The notes: generated from the letters alone by a model not told the origin. A DNA stretch of 7,181 bases from REEB85 sp018971455 (GCA_028871195.1 JAGWNT010000133.1:1-7181); one strand, 5' to 3'; shown: positions 1 through 6,202, numbered from the stretch's first letter. Numbers and translations are program-made.

Positions 1-1337
1 AGGCGGTGTTCGAGCGGCGGGAAGGCGCGGCTGCGGCAATCGGCGCGGTCGCATAGCCGGCAGGACAGGCCGATGCCGACCGCCGCACCCGCGAGGTCGA
101 GCCCGTCCGCATAGACCAGCTCGCCGGCGCGGGCGATGTCGCAGCCCATGGCGATGACGTGCACTGGCGCCGGCTCGCCCCAGCGCGCGGCCGGGCCGGT
201 GATGGCGCGGGCGAAACACAGGAAGGTCGCGCCATCCGGCAGCTGCGCCACCTGCACCCGCAGGCTGCCGGGGCTTGCCAGCGCGCCGTGCACCACCCAG
301 CGCGGGCAGGAACCGCCGAAGCGGGCAAAGGGAAAGCCGGCCGCCGAGAAGCGCTTGGACACGTTGCCCGCCGGATCGACGCGCAGGAAGAAGAACGGCA
401 CGCCGCGCGCGCCGGATCGTTGCAGGGATGACAGGCGCTGGCAGGCCTGTTCGAAACTCACGCCGAAGCGCGCCGCCAGCGTCTCGACATCGTGGCGCAA
501 CTCACCGGCGGCGGCGAGGAAGATGGCATAGGGCATCAGCAGCGCGGCGGCGACGTAGTTGAGCAGGCCGATGCGGATCAGGGCGGCCGCCTCCGCCGAG
601 GAGGGGGCGGCGGCCTCGATCGTCTGCTCGACGGTCTCGCGCACTTCCAGCAGGGCGAGCTGAAAGGCGAGGTGGAAGCCGCGGCTCTCGCGCGGCAGCA
701 TTTCCGACAGCACCAGGTGGCGCGCCTCAGGGTCGTAGCGGCGCAGCGCGCCGTCCAGCGGCGCCACCGTGATGCTGACGCCGTGGCGGCCGCGCAGCCG
801 CTCGGCGATGGCGTGGTTGCTCTCCGACGGGCGCACGCCCAGCTCGCGCGACAGGGCCTCGGCGGCCGCCTCCAGGGCGGGGAAGTGGTTGGCCTGCTCG
901 CTGAAGAAATCGCGCGCCTCCTCGGTCGGCAGCAGCAGGCGGCGGCCCGATGGCAGGGCGAGCCCGCCTGATTCCTCGCGCGCCACCCGCCAGGCGCGAT
1001 ACAGCGCCAGCACCGCGCGCGCCGCCGCCGGCCCGCCGCCGGCAAGCTGGGCGACCTCCTCGTCCGGCACCGTCTCCGCGCCCAGCAGCGGGTCGGCGAA
1101 AACCTCGCGCAACTGGCCTTCGAGCTGGCGTTCCGCGCTGCCGGACAGGGCGGCGAGGTCGACCTGCATGGTCTCGGCCAGCTTGATCAGCAGCGAGGCC
1201 GTCACCGCGCGCTGGTCGTGCTCGATGAGGTTGAGGTAGCTCGCCGAAATCCCCAGCCGGGCGGCCAGCGCCTGCTGCGTCATCTCCCGTTCCTGGCGCA
1301 GGCGGCGGAGCGTTCGGCCGATAAGGGGGCGGGCCAT
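1..1337 (-). CDS. ramB: RamB/ScfR-type short-chain fatty acyl-CoA transcriptional regulator (3' end cut by window)
   Basis: DNA-binding regulator predicted to sense short-chain acyl-CoA status and control acetate or propionate assimilation genes. About 445 codons are visible. An XRE-type helix-turn-helix lies at residues 20-40 (TQQALAARLGISASYLNLIE). A middle domain resembles the ImmA/IrrE metallopeptidase fold, but its HExxH site is replaced by FHLAFQLAL (221-229), so no protease activity is expected. A C-terminal ScfR domain contains GVPFFFLRVDPAGN and a cysteine motif C-x2-C-x4-C (Cys426, Cys429, Cys434), with Cys399 upstream. The family usually runs a few tens of residues further, so only the extreme C-terminus is missing. 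The ATG at 1337 is the only reasonable start: an in-frame TAA lies eight codons upstream and the next Met (19) would cut into the helix-turn-helix. The ribosome site is weak (AAAGG about 10 nt upstream). It is divergent from aceA, which fits the known RamB role in glyoxylate-cycle control; local autoregulation is inferred. Family assignment is firm; the ligand is not. Confidence 0.93.
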   Translation of the reverse strand, partial: MARPLIGRTLRRLRQEREMTQQALAARLGISASYLNLIEHDQRAVTASLLIKLAETMQVDLAALSGSAERQLEGQLREVFADPLLGAETVPDEEVAQLAGGGPAAARAVLALYRAWRVAREESGGLALPSGRRLLLPTEEARDFFSEQANHFPALEAAAEALSRELGVRPSESNHAIAERLRGRHGVSITVAPLDGALRRYDPEARHLVLSEMLPRESRGFHLAFQLALLEVRETVEQTIEAAAPSSAEAAALIRIGLLNYVAAALLMPYAIFLAAAGELRHDVETLAARFGVSFEQACQRLSSLQRSGARGVPFFFLRVDPAGNVSKRFSAAGFPFARFGGSCPRWVVHGALASPGSLRVQVAQLPDGATFLCFARAITGPAARWGEPAPVHVIAMGCDIARAGELVYADGLDLAGAAVGIGLSCRLCDRADCRSRAFPPLEHR

Positions 1338-1340
1338 GGC

Positions 1341-1362
1341 TTTACAACCTTTACTGATTTAC
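1341..1362. promoter_or_regulatory. Triple TTTAC direct repeat in the leader of the regulator gene
   Basis: Three exact TTTAC words (1341-1345, 1350-1354, 1358-1362) are spaced 9 and 8 bp apart, ending just before the regulator's ATG. On the regulator's strand they read GTAAA. AT-rich repeats are rare in this GC-rich DNA, so this could be an operator for autoregulation or a translation-leader element. It does not match the TTTGCAAA-like RamB core, so the assignment is speculative. Confidence 0.25.
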
Positions 1363-1390
1363 GCCGAGGTCGGAAAATCTTGTGACGATC

Positions 1391-1420
1391 TTGCAGCCTC
1401 CCGCGCATTTTCAGGATAAA
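1391..1420 (+). promoter_or_regulatory. Candidate sigma70-type promoter of aceA
   Basis: TTGCAG (1391-1396) and GATAAA (1415-1420) form a -35/-10 pair with an 18-bp spacer. This would place transcription start near 1427 and give an mRNA leader of about 50 nt before the aceA ATG at 1476. It is the best promoter-like pair on this strand of the gap. The match is moderate and was judged by eye. Confidence 0.35.
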
Positions 1421-1440
1421 CTTCGCAGGCGCAATGTGAA
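1413..1440 (-). promoter_or_regulatory. Candidate promoter of the ramB-like regulator, overlapping the aceA promoter
   Basis: On the minus strand TTCACA (1440-1435) and TATCCT (1418-1413) form a -35/-10 pair with a 16-bp spacer. They match the sigma70 consensus at 5 of 6 and 4 of 6 bases. The -10 element shares bases 1415-1418 with the candidate aceA -10 on the other strand, so the two promoters would exclude each other. The leader to the ATG at 1337 would be roughly 70 nt. Confidence 0.3.
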
Positions 1441-1475
1441 TTATTGACGGCACACGCCATCAAGGAGTTTCCACC

Positions 1476-2861
1476 ATGCGCCCCACCCCGATCCTGTCCC
1501 GCCAGCCCGACGGCATGAATGCCGGCCCGACCGCCGATCCGGAGCGCTTCCAGGGCATCCGGCGCGACTACACGCCGGCCGATGTCGAGCGGCTGGCCGG
1601 CAGCTTCCGCGTGCGCCACACCCTCGCCGAGATGGGCGCGCGCCGGCTGTGGCAGACGCTCCGGAGCGAGCCCTTCGTCAACACGCTGGGCGCGATGACC
1701 GGCATGCAGGCCGTCCAGCAGGTGCGCGCCGGGCTGAAGGCGATCTACCTTTCCGGCTGGCAGGTCGCCGCCGACGCCAACACGGCGGGGCAGATGTATC
1801 CCGACCAGTCGCTCTACCCGGTCGATTCGGTGCCCAACGTCGTCCGCCGCATCAATGCCGCGCTGCGCCGCTGCGACCAGATCGGCCGGCTGGAAGGCGA
1901 CACTTCGACGGAGTGGATGGCGCCGATCGTCGCCGATGCCGAGGCCGGGTTCGGCGGCCCGCTCAACGCCTATGAGCTGATGAAGGCGATGATCGAGGCG
2001 GGGGCGGCCGGCGTGCATTTCGAGGACCAGCTGGCCAGCGAGAAGAAATGCGGCCATCTCGGCGGCAAGGTGCTGGTGCCGATCAGCCAGCATATCCGCA
2101 CCCTGAACGCCGCCCGCCTGGCCGCCGACGTGGAGGGCGTGCCGACGGTGCTGCTGTGCCGCACCGACAGCCATTCGGCGCAGCTGCTGACGGCGGATGT
2201 CGATGAGCGCGACCGCCCCTTCCTCACCGGCGAGCGCACCGCCGAGGGCTTCTGCCGCATCAAGCCGGGCATCGGTGTCGAATACGCCATAGCCCGCAGC
2301 CTCGCCTACGCGCCCTATGCCGACCTGCTGTGGTGGGAGACCAGCGAGCCCAACCTCGCCGAGGCCGAGCGCTTCGCCGAGGCCATCCACCGCGAATATC
2401 CCGGCAAGATGCTGGCCTATAACTGCTCGCCGAGCTTCAACTGGCAGAAGAAGCTCAGCGCGCGCGACATCGCCGATTTCCAGCGCCGCATCGGGGCGAT
2501 GGGCTACCGCTTCCAGTTCGTCACGCTCGCCGGCTTCCATAGCCTGAACCACTCGATGTTCGAGCTGGCGCGGGGCTACCGCGACCGCGGCATGGAGGCG
2601 TATTCGGAGCTCCAGCAGGCCGAGTTCGCCTCCGAGGAGGCCGGCTACACCGCCACCCGCCACCAGCGCGAAGTCGGCGTGGGGTATTTCGACGCGGTGG
2701 CGATGGCGATCTCGGCCGGGAAATCCTCCACCACCGCACTCGCCGGCAGCACCGAGACCGAGCAGTTCCACGAGGCGCCCGCGCCCGCCGCCGAGCACGA
2801 CCATGATGACGGGCTGGTTCATGCCCATGCCTGGGCGACCAGCGCGCCGCAGACGGCCTGA
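1476..2861 (+). CDS. aceA: Isocitrate lyase
   Basis: Cytoplasmic Mg2+-dependent lyase that splits isocitrate to glyoxylate and succinate, the first step of the glyoxylate bypass needed for growth on acetate or fatty acids. It is 461 aa long. Visible landmarks are the substrate/metal region VADAEAGFGG (152-161), FEDQLASEKKCGHLGGK (182-198) with catalytic Cys192 in the family signature KKCGH, the loop TGERTAEGF (251-259) and NCSPSFNW (316-323). The usual bacterial enzyme is about 430 aa and ends near the equivalent of STETEQF (425-431). Here about 30 further residues follow, rich in His and Asp (His441, His443, His449, His451), with no known role. The start is well supported by AAGGAG at 1462-1467, 8 nt before the ATG. 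The gene is divergent from the regulator at 1-1337, a likely controller, and appears monocistronic because the next gene is convergent. No malate synthase gene lies in the window. Confidence 0.98.
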   Translation: MRPTPILSRQPDGMNAGPTADPERFQGIRRDYTPADVERLAGSFRVRHTLAEMGARRLWQTLRSEPFVNTLGAMTGMQAVQQVRAGLKAIYLSGWQVAADANTAGQMYPDQSLYPVDSVPNVVRRINAALRRCDQIGRLEGDTSTEWMAPIVADAEAGFGGPLNAYELMKAMIEAGAAGVHFEDQLASEKKCGHLGGKVLVPISQHIRTLNAARLAADVEGVPTVLLCRTDSHSAQLLTADVDERDRPFLTGERTAEGFCRIKPGIGVEYAIARSLAYAPYADLLWWETSEPNLAEAERFAEAIHREYPGKMLAYNCSPSFNWQKKLSARDIADFQRRIGAMGYRFQFVTLAGFHSLNHSMFELARGYRDRGMEAYSELQQAEFASEEAGYTATRHQREVGVGYFDAVAMAISAGKSSTTALAGSTETEQFHEAPAPAAEHDHDDGLVHAHAWATSAPQTA

Positions 2862-2886
2862 TCGGCGGAGGCGGAGCGAACGGAGG

Positions 2887-2916
2887 GGGCGGGCGCCGGC
2901 ACATCGGCGCCCGCCC
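2887..2916. terminator. 12-bp perfect GC hairpin between convergent genes
   Basis: GGGCGGGCGCCG (2887-2898) pairs perfectly with CGGCGCCCGCCC (2905-2916) around a 6-nt loop. It fills most of the 55-bp gap between the aceA stop (2861) and the stop of the small secreted-protein gene (2917). Neither strand has a following T-tract, so it is not a textbook intrinsic terminator. It may act as a bidirectional transcript end or 3'-end stabiliser. Confidence 0.55.
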
Positions 2917-3234
2917 TCACGACGTGGAGGGGCCGCAGCGCCGCCAGATCTCGGCGGCGCCACCGGGCGGGGTGATCTGCACGGTGGTCTCGTTGAGCAG
3001 CTGCATCGCGACCGACCCGCCGGCCCCGGGCTCGCCGGCCGGCACGGTGTACGAGAAGAAATGCCGCTCGTAATCGCCCTGCGTCTGCACGCCGGAGGGC
3101 GTCACGATGGTCGGTCCGTCGATGGTCAGGCGGTGGCCTTCATCCTTGCACCAGGCGCCGTCGATCTTGTCGGCGCGCGCGGCGAGGGGCAGCAGGGCGA
3201 AGGCGGCGGTGAGAACCAGAAAGGGTGTGCGCAT
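2917..3234 (-). CDS. Small predicted secreted protein of unknown function
   Basis: Function not recognised. The 105-residue product starts with a clear Sec signal peptide: Arg3, a hydrophobic core at about 4-17, and an AxA cleavage site (Ala19-Arg20-Ala21) before DKIDGAWC. The mature part of about 84 residues has two cysteines, Cys29 near its start and Cys100 near its end, well placed to form a disulfide in the periplasm. Motifs such as GPTIVTPSG (40-48) and GDYERHFFSY (53-62) resemble small beta-rich secreted proteins annotated as hypothetical in alphaproteobacteria; that likeness is from memory. The start at 3234 is chosen over an upstream ATG at 3312 because GAGG lies 5 nt ahead (3243-3240) and the signal peptide begins exactly there. 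It lies 132 bp downstream of the M16 peptidase gene on the same strand, so co-transcription is possible but not shown. Confidence 0.75.
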   Translation of the reverse strand: MRTPFLVLTAAFALLPLAARADKIDGAWCKDEGHRLTIDGPTIVTPSGVQTQGDYERHFFSYTVPAGEPGAGGSVAMQLLNETTVQITPPGGAAEIWRRCGPSTS

Positions 3235-3366
3235 GGGGGCCTCGCGCGGGTTCGCGCCGCAGCACGCGCGGCGCCACGGCCCACTCTGCGTGAGCGCCTC
3301 CCGGCAATGCAAGGGCGCAATCCCGCCATGACGAGAGGGTGCACGCCGCCCCGCCGGACGGGCCCC
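3235..3366. other. Intergenic gap between M16 peptidase and small secreted protein genes
   Basis: The gap holds a 7-bp perfect inverted repeat (GCGCCGC at 3254-3260, GCGGCGC at 3268-3274, 7-nt loop) just upstream of the small gene's ribosome site. I find no convincing promoter. In DNA this GC-rich a 7-bp GC repeat can arise by chance, so its role as terminator or leader structure is uncertain. Confidence 0.3.
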
Positions 3367-4632
3367 CTACCCCGCCAGGGCGCGCTGCACGATGGCGAGC
3401 TGGCCCGCCTCCTGCACCGGGCCGACCATCGAGAGCGTCGGTGCGGCGGCGAACATCTGCCGCGCCGCGGCGCGCAGATCGCCGATCTGGACGGCACGCA
3501 CGGCATCCAGATCCGGTTGCGGCCCGGTGGCGGCGCCGGTGCGGAAGAACTGCTCGGCCAGGTAGAAGGCCAGGCCGAACGGCTTCTCCTTCACCGTGGC
3601 GAGCTGGGCCAGCATGGCGTTGCGGGCGCGGGTGAAGTCCGTCTCCTGCACCGCCTCGGTCAGGCGGAGCAGCTCGGCGCCGATCACGGCGAGGCATTCA
3701 TCGAGCTTGTCCGGCGTCATGCCCGCCTGGACCAGCAGCAGGCCGAAATCCGAGCCGCCATGCGACCCCGCGCCGACGCCATAGACGAGGCCGCGCTTCT
3801 GGCGAACCTCCTGGAACAGCGGTGAGGCCATGCCGCCGCCGAGGGCCGTCGCCAGCATGCGGTGGGCGTGCACCGCCGGATCGGCCATGCCCACCGAGGG
3901 GAAGCCGAGCACCAGGTTGACCTGCTTGAAATCCTCGCGGTGATGCACGGCGAGGCCGCCGCCATAGCGCTGCGGCACGCGCGGGGGCGGCGGCGGCGTG
4001 GTCGGGATGGCGGCGAAGTTCCGTTCGACCAGCCGGCACAGCCAGCCATGCTCGACATTGCCGGCGGCGGAGACCAGCATCGTGCCGGTGCCGTAATGGC
4101 GGGCGATGAAGCCGAGCATGTCCTCGCGGGTGGCGCGGGCGACGAAGGCGGGATCGCCGAGAACGGGCCGCCCCAGCGTCTGGCCGGGATAGGCGCGCGC
4201 GAGGAAGCCCTGGACGCAGAGCGCATGCGGGTCGTCGCCGTTGCGGGCGATCTCCTGGGCGATCACGCCGCGTTCGAGATCGACATCCTCCGGCGCGAAG
4301 CGCGAGGCGGTCAGCACGTCGCCGAGGATCGCAACACCCTCCTCCACCACGTCGCGCAGGCCGACGATGTGATAGGCGGTGACCTCATGGGAGGTGAAGG
4401 CGTTGATCGAGGCGCCGAGCTGCTCGACCTCCATGGCGATGCCGTAGGCCGAGCGGGTGGCGGTGCCCTTGAAGGCCATGTGCTCCAGGAAATGCGCGAC
4501 GCCGCTGTTCTCCGCCTCCTCGTCGCGCGAGCCGGCGCGCACCACCACGGTGACGGCCGCCGTCTCGAAATCCGGCAGGGCGGCGGTGATCACCGCCAGC
4601 CCGCTCGCCAGCCTGGTCTGCTCGATGCGCAC
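3367..4632 (-). CDS. M16 family zinc peptidase (mitochondrial-processing-peptidase-like)
   Basis: Predicted zinc metalloprotease of the pitrilysin clan, related to the beta subunit of mitochondrial processing peptidase; likely cytoplasmic, as no signal peptide is seen. The inverted zinc motif HxxEH is intact (His47, Glu50, His51 in AHFLEHMAFKGT) and the distal zinc ligand Glu127 follows 75 residues later, the canonical spacing, so the enzyme should be active. The second half shows the typical inactive repeat, with FQEVRQKRGLVYGVGA carrying the conserved R/Y substrate-binding region. The length of 421 aa is normal for the M16B group. Translation starts at a GTG (4632) preceded by AGGGGG at 4644-4639, 6 nt upstream; an ATG at 4655 is out of frame. 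No second M16 gene is adjacent, although many bacteria carry active and inactive subunits as a pair. It is divergent from the S10 peptidase gene across 80 bp. The physiological substrate is unknown. Confidence 0.95.
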   Translation of the reverse strand: MRIEQTRLASGLAVITAALPDFETAAVTVVVRAGSRDEEAENSGVAHFLEHMAFKGTATRSAYGIAMEVEQLGASINAFTSHEVTAYHIVGLRDVVEEGVAILGDVLTASRFAPEDVDLERGVIAQEIARNGDDPHALCVQGFLARAYPGQTLGRPVLGDPAFVARATREDMLGFIARHYGTGTMLVSAAGNVEHGWLCRLVERNFAAIPTTPPPPPRVPQRYGGGLAVHHREDFKQVNLVLGFPSVGMADPAVHAHRMLATALGGGMASPLFQEVRQKRGLVYGVGAGSHGGSDFGLLLVQAGMTPDKLDECLAVIGAELLRLTEAVQETDFTRARNAMLAQLATVKEKPFGLAFYLAEQFFRTGAATGPQPDLDAVRAVQIGDLRAAARQMFAAAPTLSMVGPVQEAGQLAIVQRALAG

Positions 4633-4648
4633 GCCCGTCCCCCTGCTC

Positions 4649-4677
4649 TGGCCATCGGCAACCGCGCGGCCGATACT
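4649..4677 (+). promoter_or_regulatory. Candidate promoter of the S10 peptidase gene in an 80-bp divergent gap
   Basis: TGGCCA (4649-4654) and GATACT (4672-4677) are spaced 17 bp apart, each matching the sigma70 consensus at 4 of 6 bases. The predicted start would leave a leader of about 29 nt before the ATG at 4713. The gap (4633-4712) must also hold the start region of the M16 gene on the other strand. Weak, by-eye evidence only. Confidence 0.22.
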
Positions 4678-4712
4678 GCGCTCTTCTCCCAGCCATCCAT
4701 CGCCGAGGCAAG

Positions 4713-6152
4713 ATGACCGACCCCGTCGCCCCAGCCGCGATCGCCGAGCCGCGCCGCTTTGAGACCCGCCACCAGGGCAGCTTCCACGGTGTGGCGACGC
4801 CGTATCGCTGCGTCGCCGCGGCGCTGCACGTGCCCGACGCCACGGGCAAGCCGCAGTGCAGCGTGTTCTCGTTCAGCTATCTCGCCGACAGCCCGGCCCC
4901 CGAATCGCGCCCTGTCTGCTTCATCTTCAACGGCGGGCCGGGCTCGGCCAGCCTGTGGCTGCACATGGGCGCCCTCGGCCCGCGCCGGGTGGTGATGCCG
5001 GGCGATGCCGTTCCGGCTGGCAGCGGCCCCTACACCGTGATCGACAATCCGCTCTGCCTCCTCGATGCCGCCGATCTCGTCTTCATCGATCCGCCGGGCA
5101 CCGGCTTCAGCACCATGCTGGGCGAGGCCAAGGCGGAGGAGGCCTGGGGGCTGGAGGCGGATGCCGACATCGTCGCCCGCTTCATCAAGACCTGGCTGTC
5201 GGCGCATCGCCGCTGGGCCTCGCCGCGCTATCTGGTCGGCGAGAGCTATGGCACCACGCGCGCCGTCGCGGTGGCCGGCAAGCTCGCCGGCGGCCTGTCC
5301 GGCGTGGCGTTCAACGGCATCGTGCTGATCTCGGCGATCCTGGATTTCCACACCGCCCGCTTCGAGCGCGGGAACGCGCTGGCCGATGCCTGCTTCCTGC
5401 CGAGCTATGCGGCGACCGCGCTGCATTTCGGCCTGGCCAGCGCGCCGGCCGGCCGGGAGGCGTTCCTCGACGAGGCGCGGCGTTTCGCCGTCGAGGAGTA
5501 TCTGCCGGCGCTGGTCACCGGCAACCGCCTGGCGCCGGCGCGCATGCAACGCGTGTTGCGCAAGCTCGCCCGGCTGACCGGCCTGTCCGAGGCCTGGCTG
5601 ACCCGCACGAGGCTGCGCATCGAGACGGCGCGCTTCCGCAAGGAATTGCTGCGCGAAGGCGGGCTCACCGTCGGGCGTTTCGACAGCCGCTACACCGGGC
5701 GCGACTACGACGATGCGGGCGAGCTGCCGGATGCCGACGCCGCCTCCTACGCCATCGACACCGCCTATGTGAGTGCCGCGCACGACCATTTCACCCGCGC
5801 CCTGGCGATCGACTGGGAGCGGCCGTACGAGGTGTTCAACCGCGAGGCGCTGACGAAATGGGACTGGCTTGGCCCGCGCAAGGAGGGCGTGTCGCGCTGG
5901 CCGGGCTACGTGAATGTCGCGCCCACCCTGGGGCAGCTGCTGCGCGAAAATCCGACCTTGAAGGTGATGGTCGGCGCCGGGCTGTACGATCTGGCGACGC
6001 CGTTCTTCGCCATCGAGACGACGCTGGCCGGCAACGGCATCGCCGCCGATCGCATTGCCCTGCGTTACTATGACGCCGGCCACATGATGTATCTGCACGA
6101 GCCCTCGCTCGCCGCCCTGGTGGCCGATCTGCGCGGCTGGCTCGTCGGATAG
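4713..6152 (+). CDS. S10 family serine carboxypeptidase-like protein
   Basis: Alpha/beta-hydrolase peptidase of family S10 (the carboxypeptidase Y family), predicted to remove C-terminal residues from peptides. The whole catalytic apparatus is present: the oxyanion and substrate-carboxylate motif FNGGPGSAS (72-80), IDPPGTGFS (125-133), the nucleophile Ser178 in VGESYGTTRA, Asp426 in GAGLYDLATPF and His457 in YYDAGHMMY. The length of 479 aa is normal. There is no N-terminal signal peptide, and no usable in-frame start is seen in the 80-bp gap upstream, so the protein is predicted to be cytoplasmic. This is unusual for a family best known as vacuolar or secreted, though similar bacterial members exist. 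The ATG at 4713 has GAGG at 4705-4708, a rather short 4-nt spacing. It is divergent from the M16 peptidase gene. Exact specificity is not predictable; an esterase or acyltransferase role, known for plant S10 relatives, cannot be excluded. Confidence 0.94.
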   Translation: MTDPVAPAAIAEPRRFETRHQGSFHGVATPYRCVAAALHVPDATGKPQCSVFSFSYLADSPAPESRPVCFIFNGGPGSASLWLHMGALGPRRVVMPGDAVPAGSGPYTVIDNPLCLLDAADLVFIDPPGTGFSTMLGEAKAEEAWGLEADADIVARFIKTWLSAHRRWASPRYLVGESYGTTRAVAVAGKLAGGLSGVAFNGIVLISAILDFHTARFERGNALADACFLPSYAATALHFGLASAPAGREAFLDEARRFAVEEYLPALVTGNRLAPARMQRVLRKLARLTGLSEAWLTRTRLRIETARFRKELLREGGLTVGRFDSRYTGRDYDDAGELPDADAASYAIDTAYVSAAHDHFTRALAIDWERPYEVFNREALTKWDWLGPRKEGVSRWPGYVNVAPTLGQLLRENPTLKVMVGAGLYDLATPFFAIETTLAGNGIAADRIALRYYDAGHMMYLHEPSLAALVADLRGWLVG

Positions 6153-6176
6153 GCGCGCGGACGGCTAGACCGCGAG

Positions 6177-6202
6177 CCGACCTGATGGACTCATCAGATC
6201 GG
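6177..6202. terminator. Hairpin between convergent S10 peptidase and mltA genes
   Basis: CCGACCTGATG (6177-6187) faces CATCAGATCGG (6192-6202) around a GACT loop. Ten of eleven positions pair. The single C-A mismatch (6181/6198) becomes a G-U wobble in RNA copied from the minus strand, so the stem is continuous in the mltA transcript. It begins 8 nt past the mltA stop and 24 nt past the S10 stop. No U-tract follows on either side, so termination is plausible but unproven. Confidence 0.5.

Noticed and set aside
492..971. Open frame of 159 codons on the plus strand within the regulator region
   Set aside because: Antisense shadow of the ramB-like gene, whose conserved ScfR sequence is continuous across the same bases on the other strand.
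1435..1454. TGTG...CACA inverted words resembling a CRP/FNR site
   Set aside because: The half-sites are 12 bp apart, too far for the usual 6-bp spacing (TGTGA-N6-TCACA), and the second half lacks the leading T.
1359..2963. Long open frame (534 codons) on the minus strand opposite aceA
   Set aside because: It lies antisense to a fully recognisable isocitrate lyase, and its translation is low-complexity Gly/Ala/Arg/His-rich without family motifs. Such frames are typical shadows of GC-rich coding DNA.
3235..3312. Upstream ATG at 3312 as start of the small secreted protein
   Set aside because: It would add 26 polar residues before a clear signal peptide. The ATG at 3234 has a well-spaced GAGG and begins exactly at the signal peptide.
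2803..3825. Open frame of 340 codons on the plus strand
   Set aside because: It overlaps the end of aceA and runs antisense to the small secreted protein and M16 genes. Its composition is Arg/Gly/Ala-rich with no motif.
4653..4655. ATG at 4655 (minus strand) as start of the M16 peptidase
   Set aside because: Out of frame with the M16 coding sequence. The GTG at 4632 is in frame and has AGGGGG 6 nt upstream.
4590..6098. Long open frame (502 codons) on the minus strand opposite the S10 peptidase gene
   Set aside because: Antisense to a gene with an intact S10 triad. The translation has repetitive Gln/Arg/Ala/Gly/Val composition and no recognisable domain.
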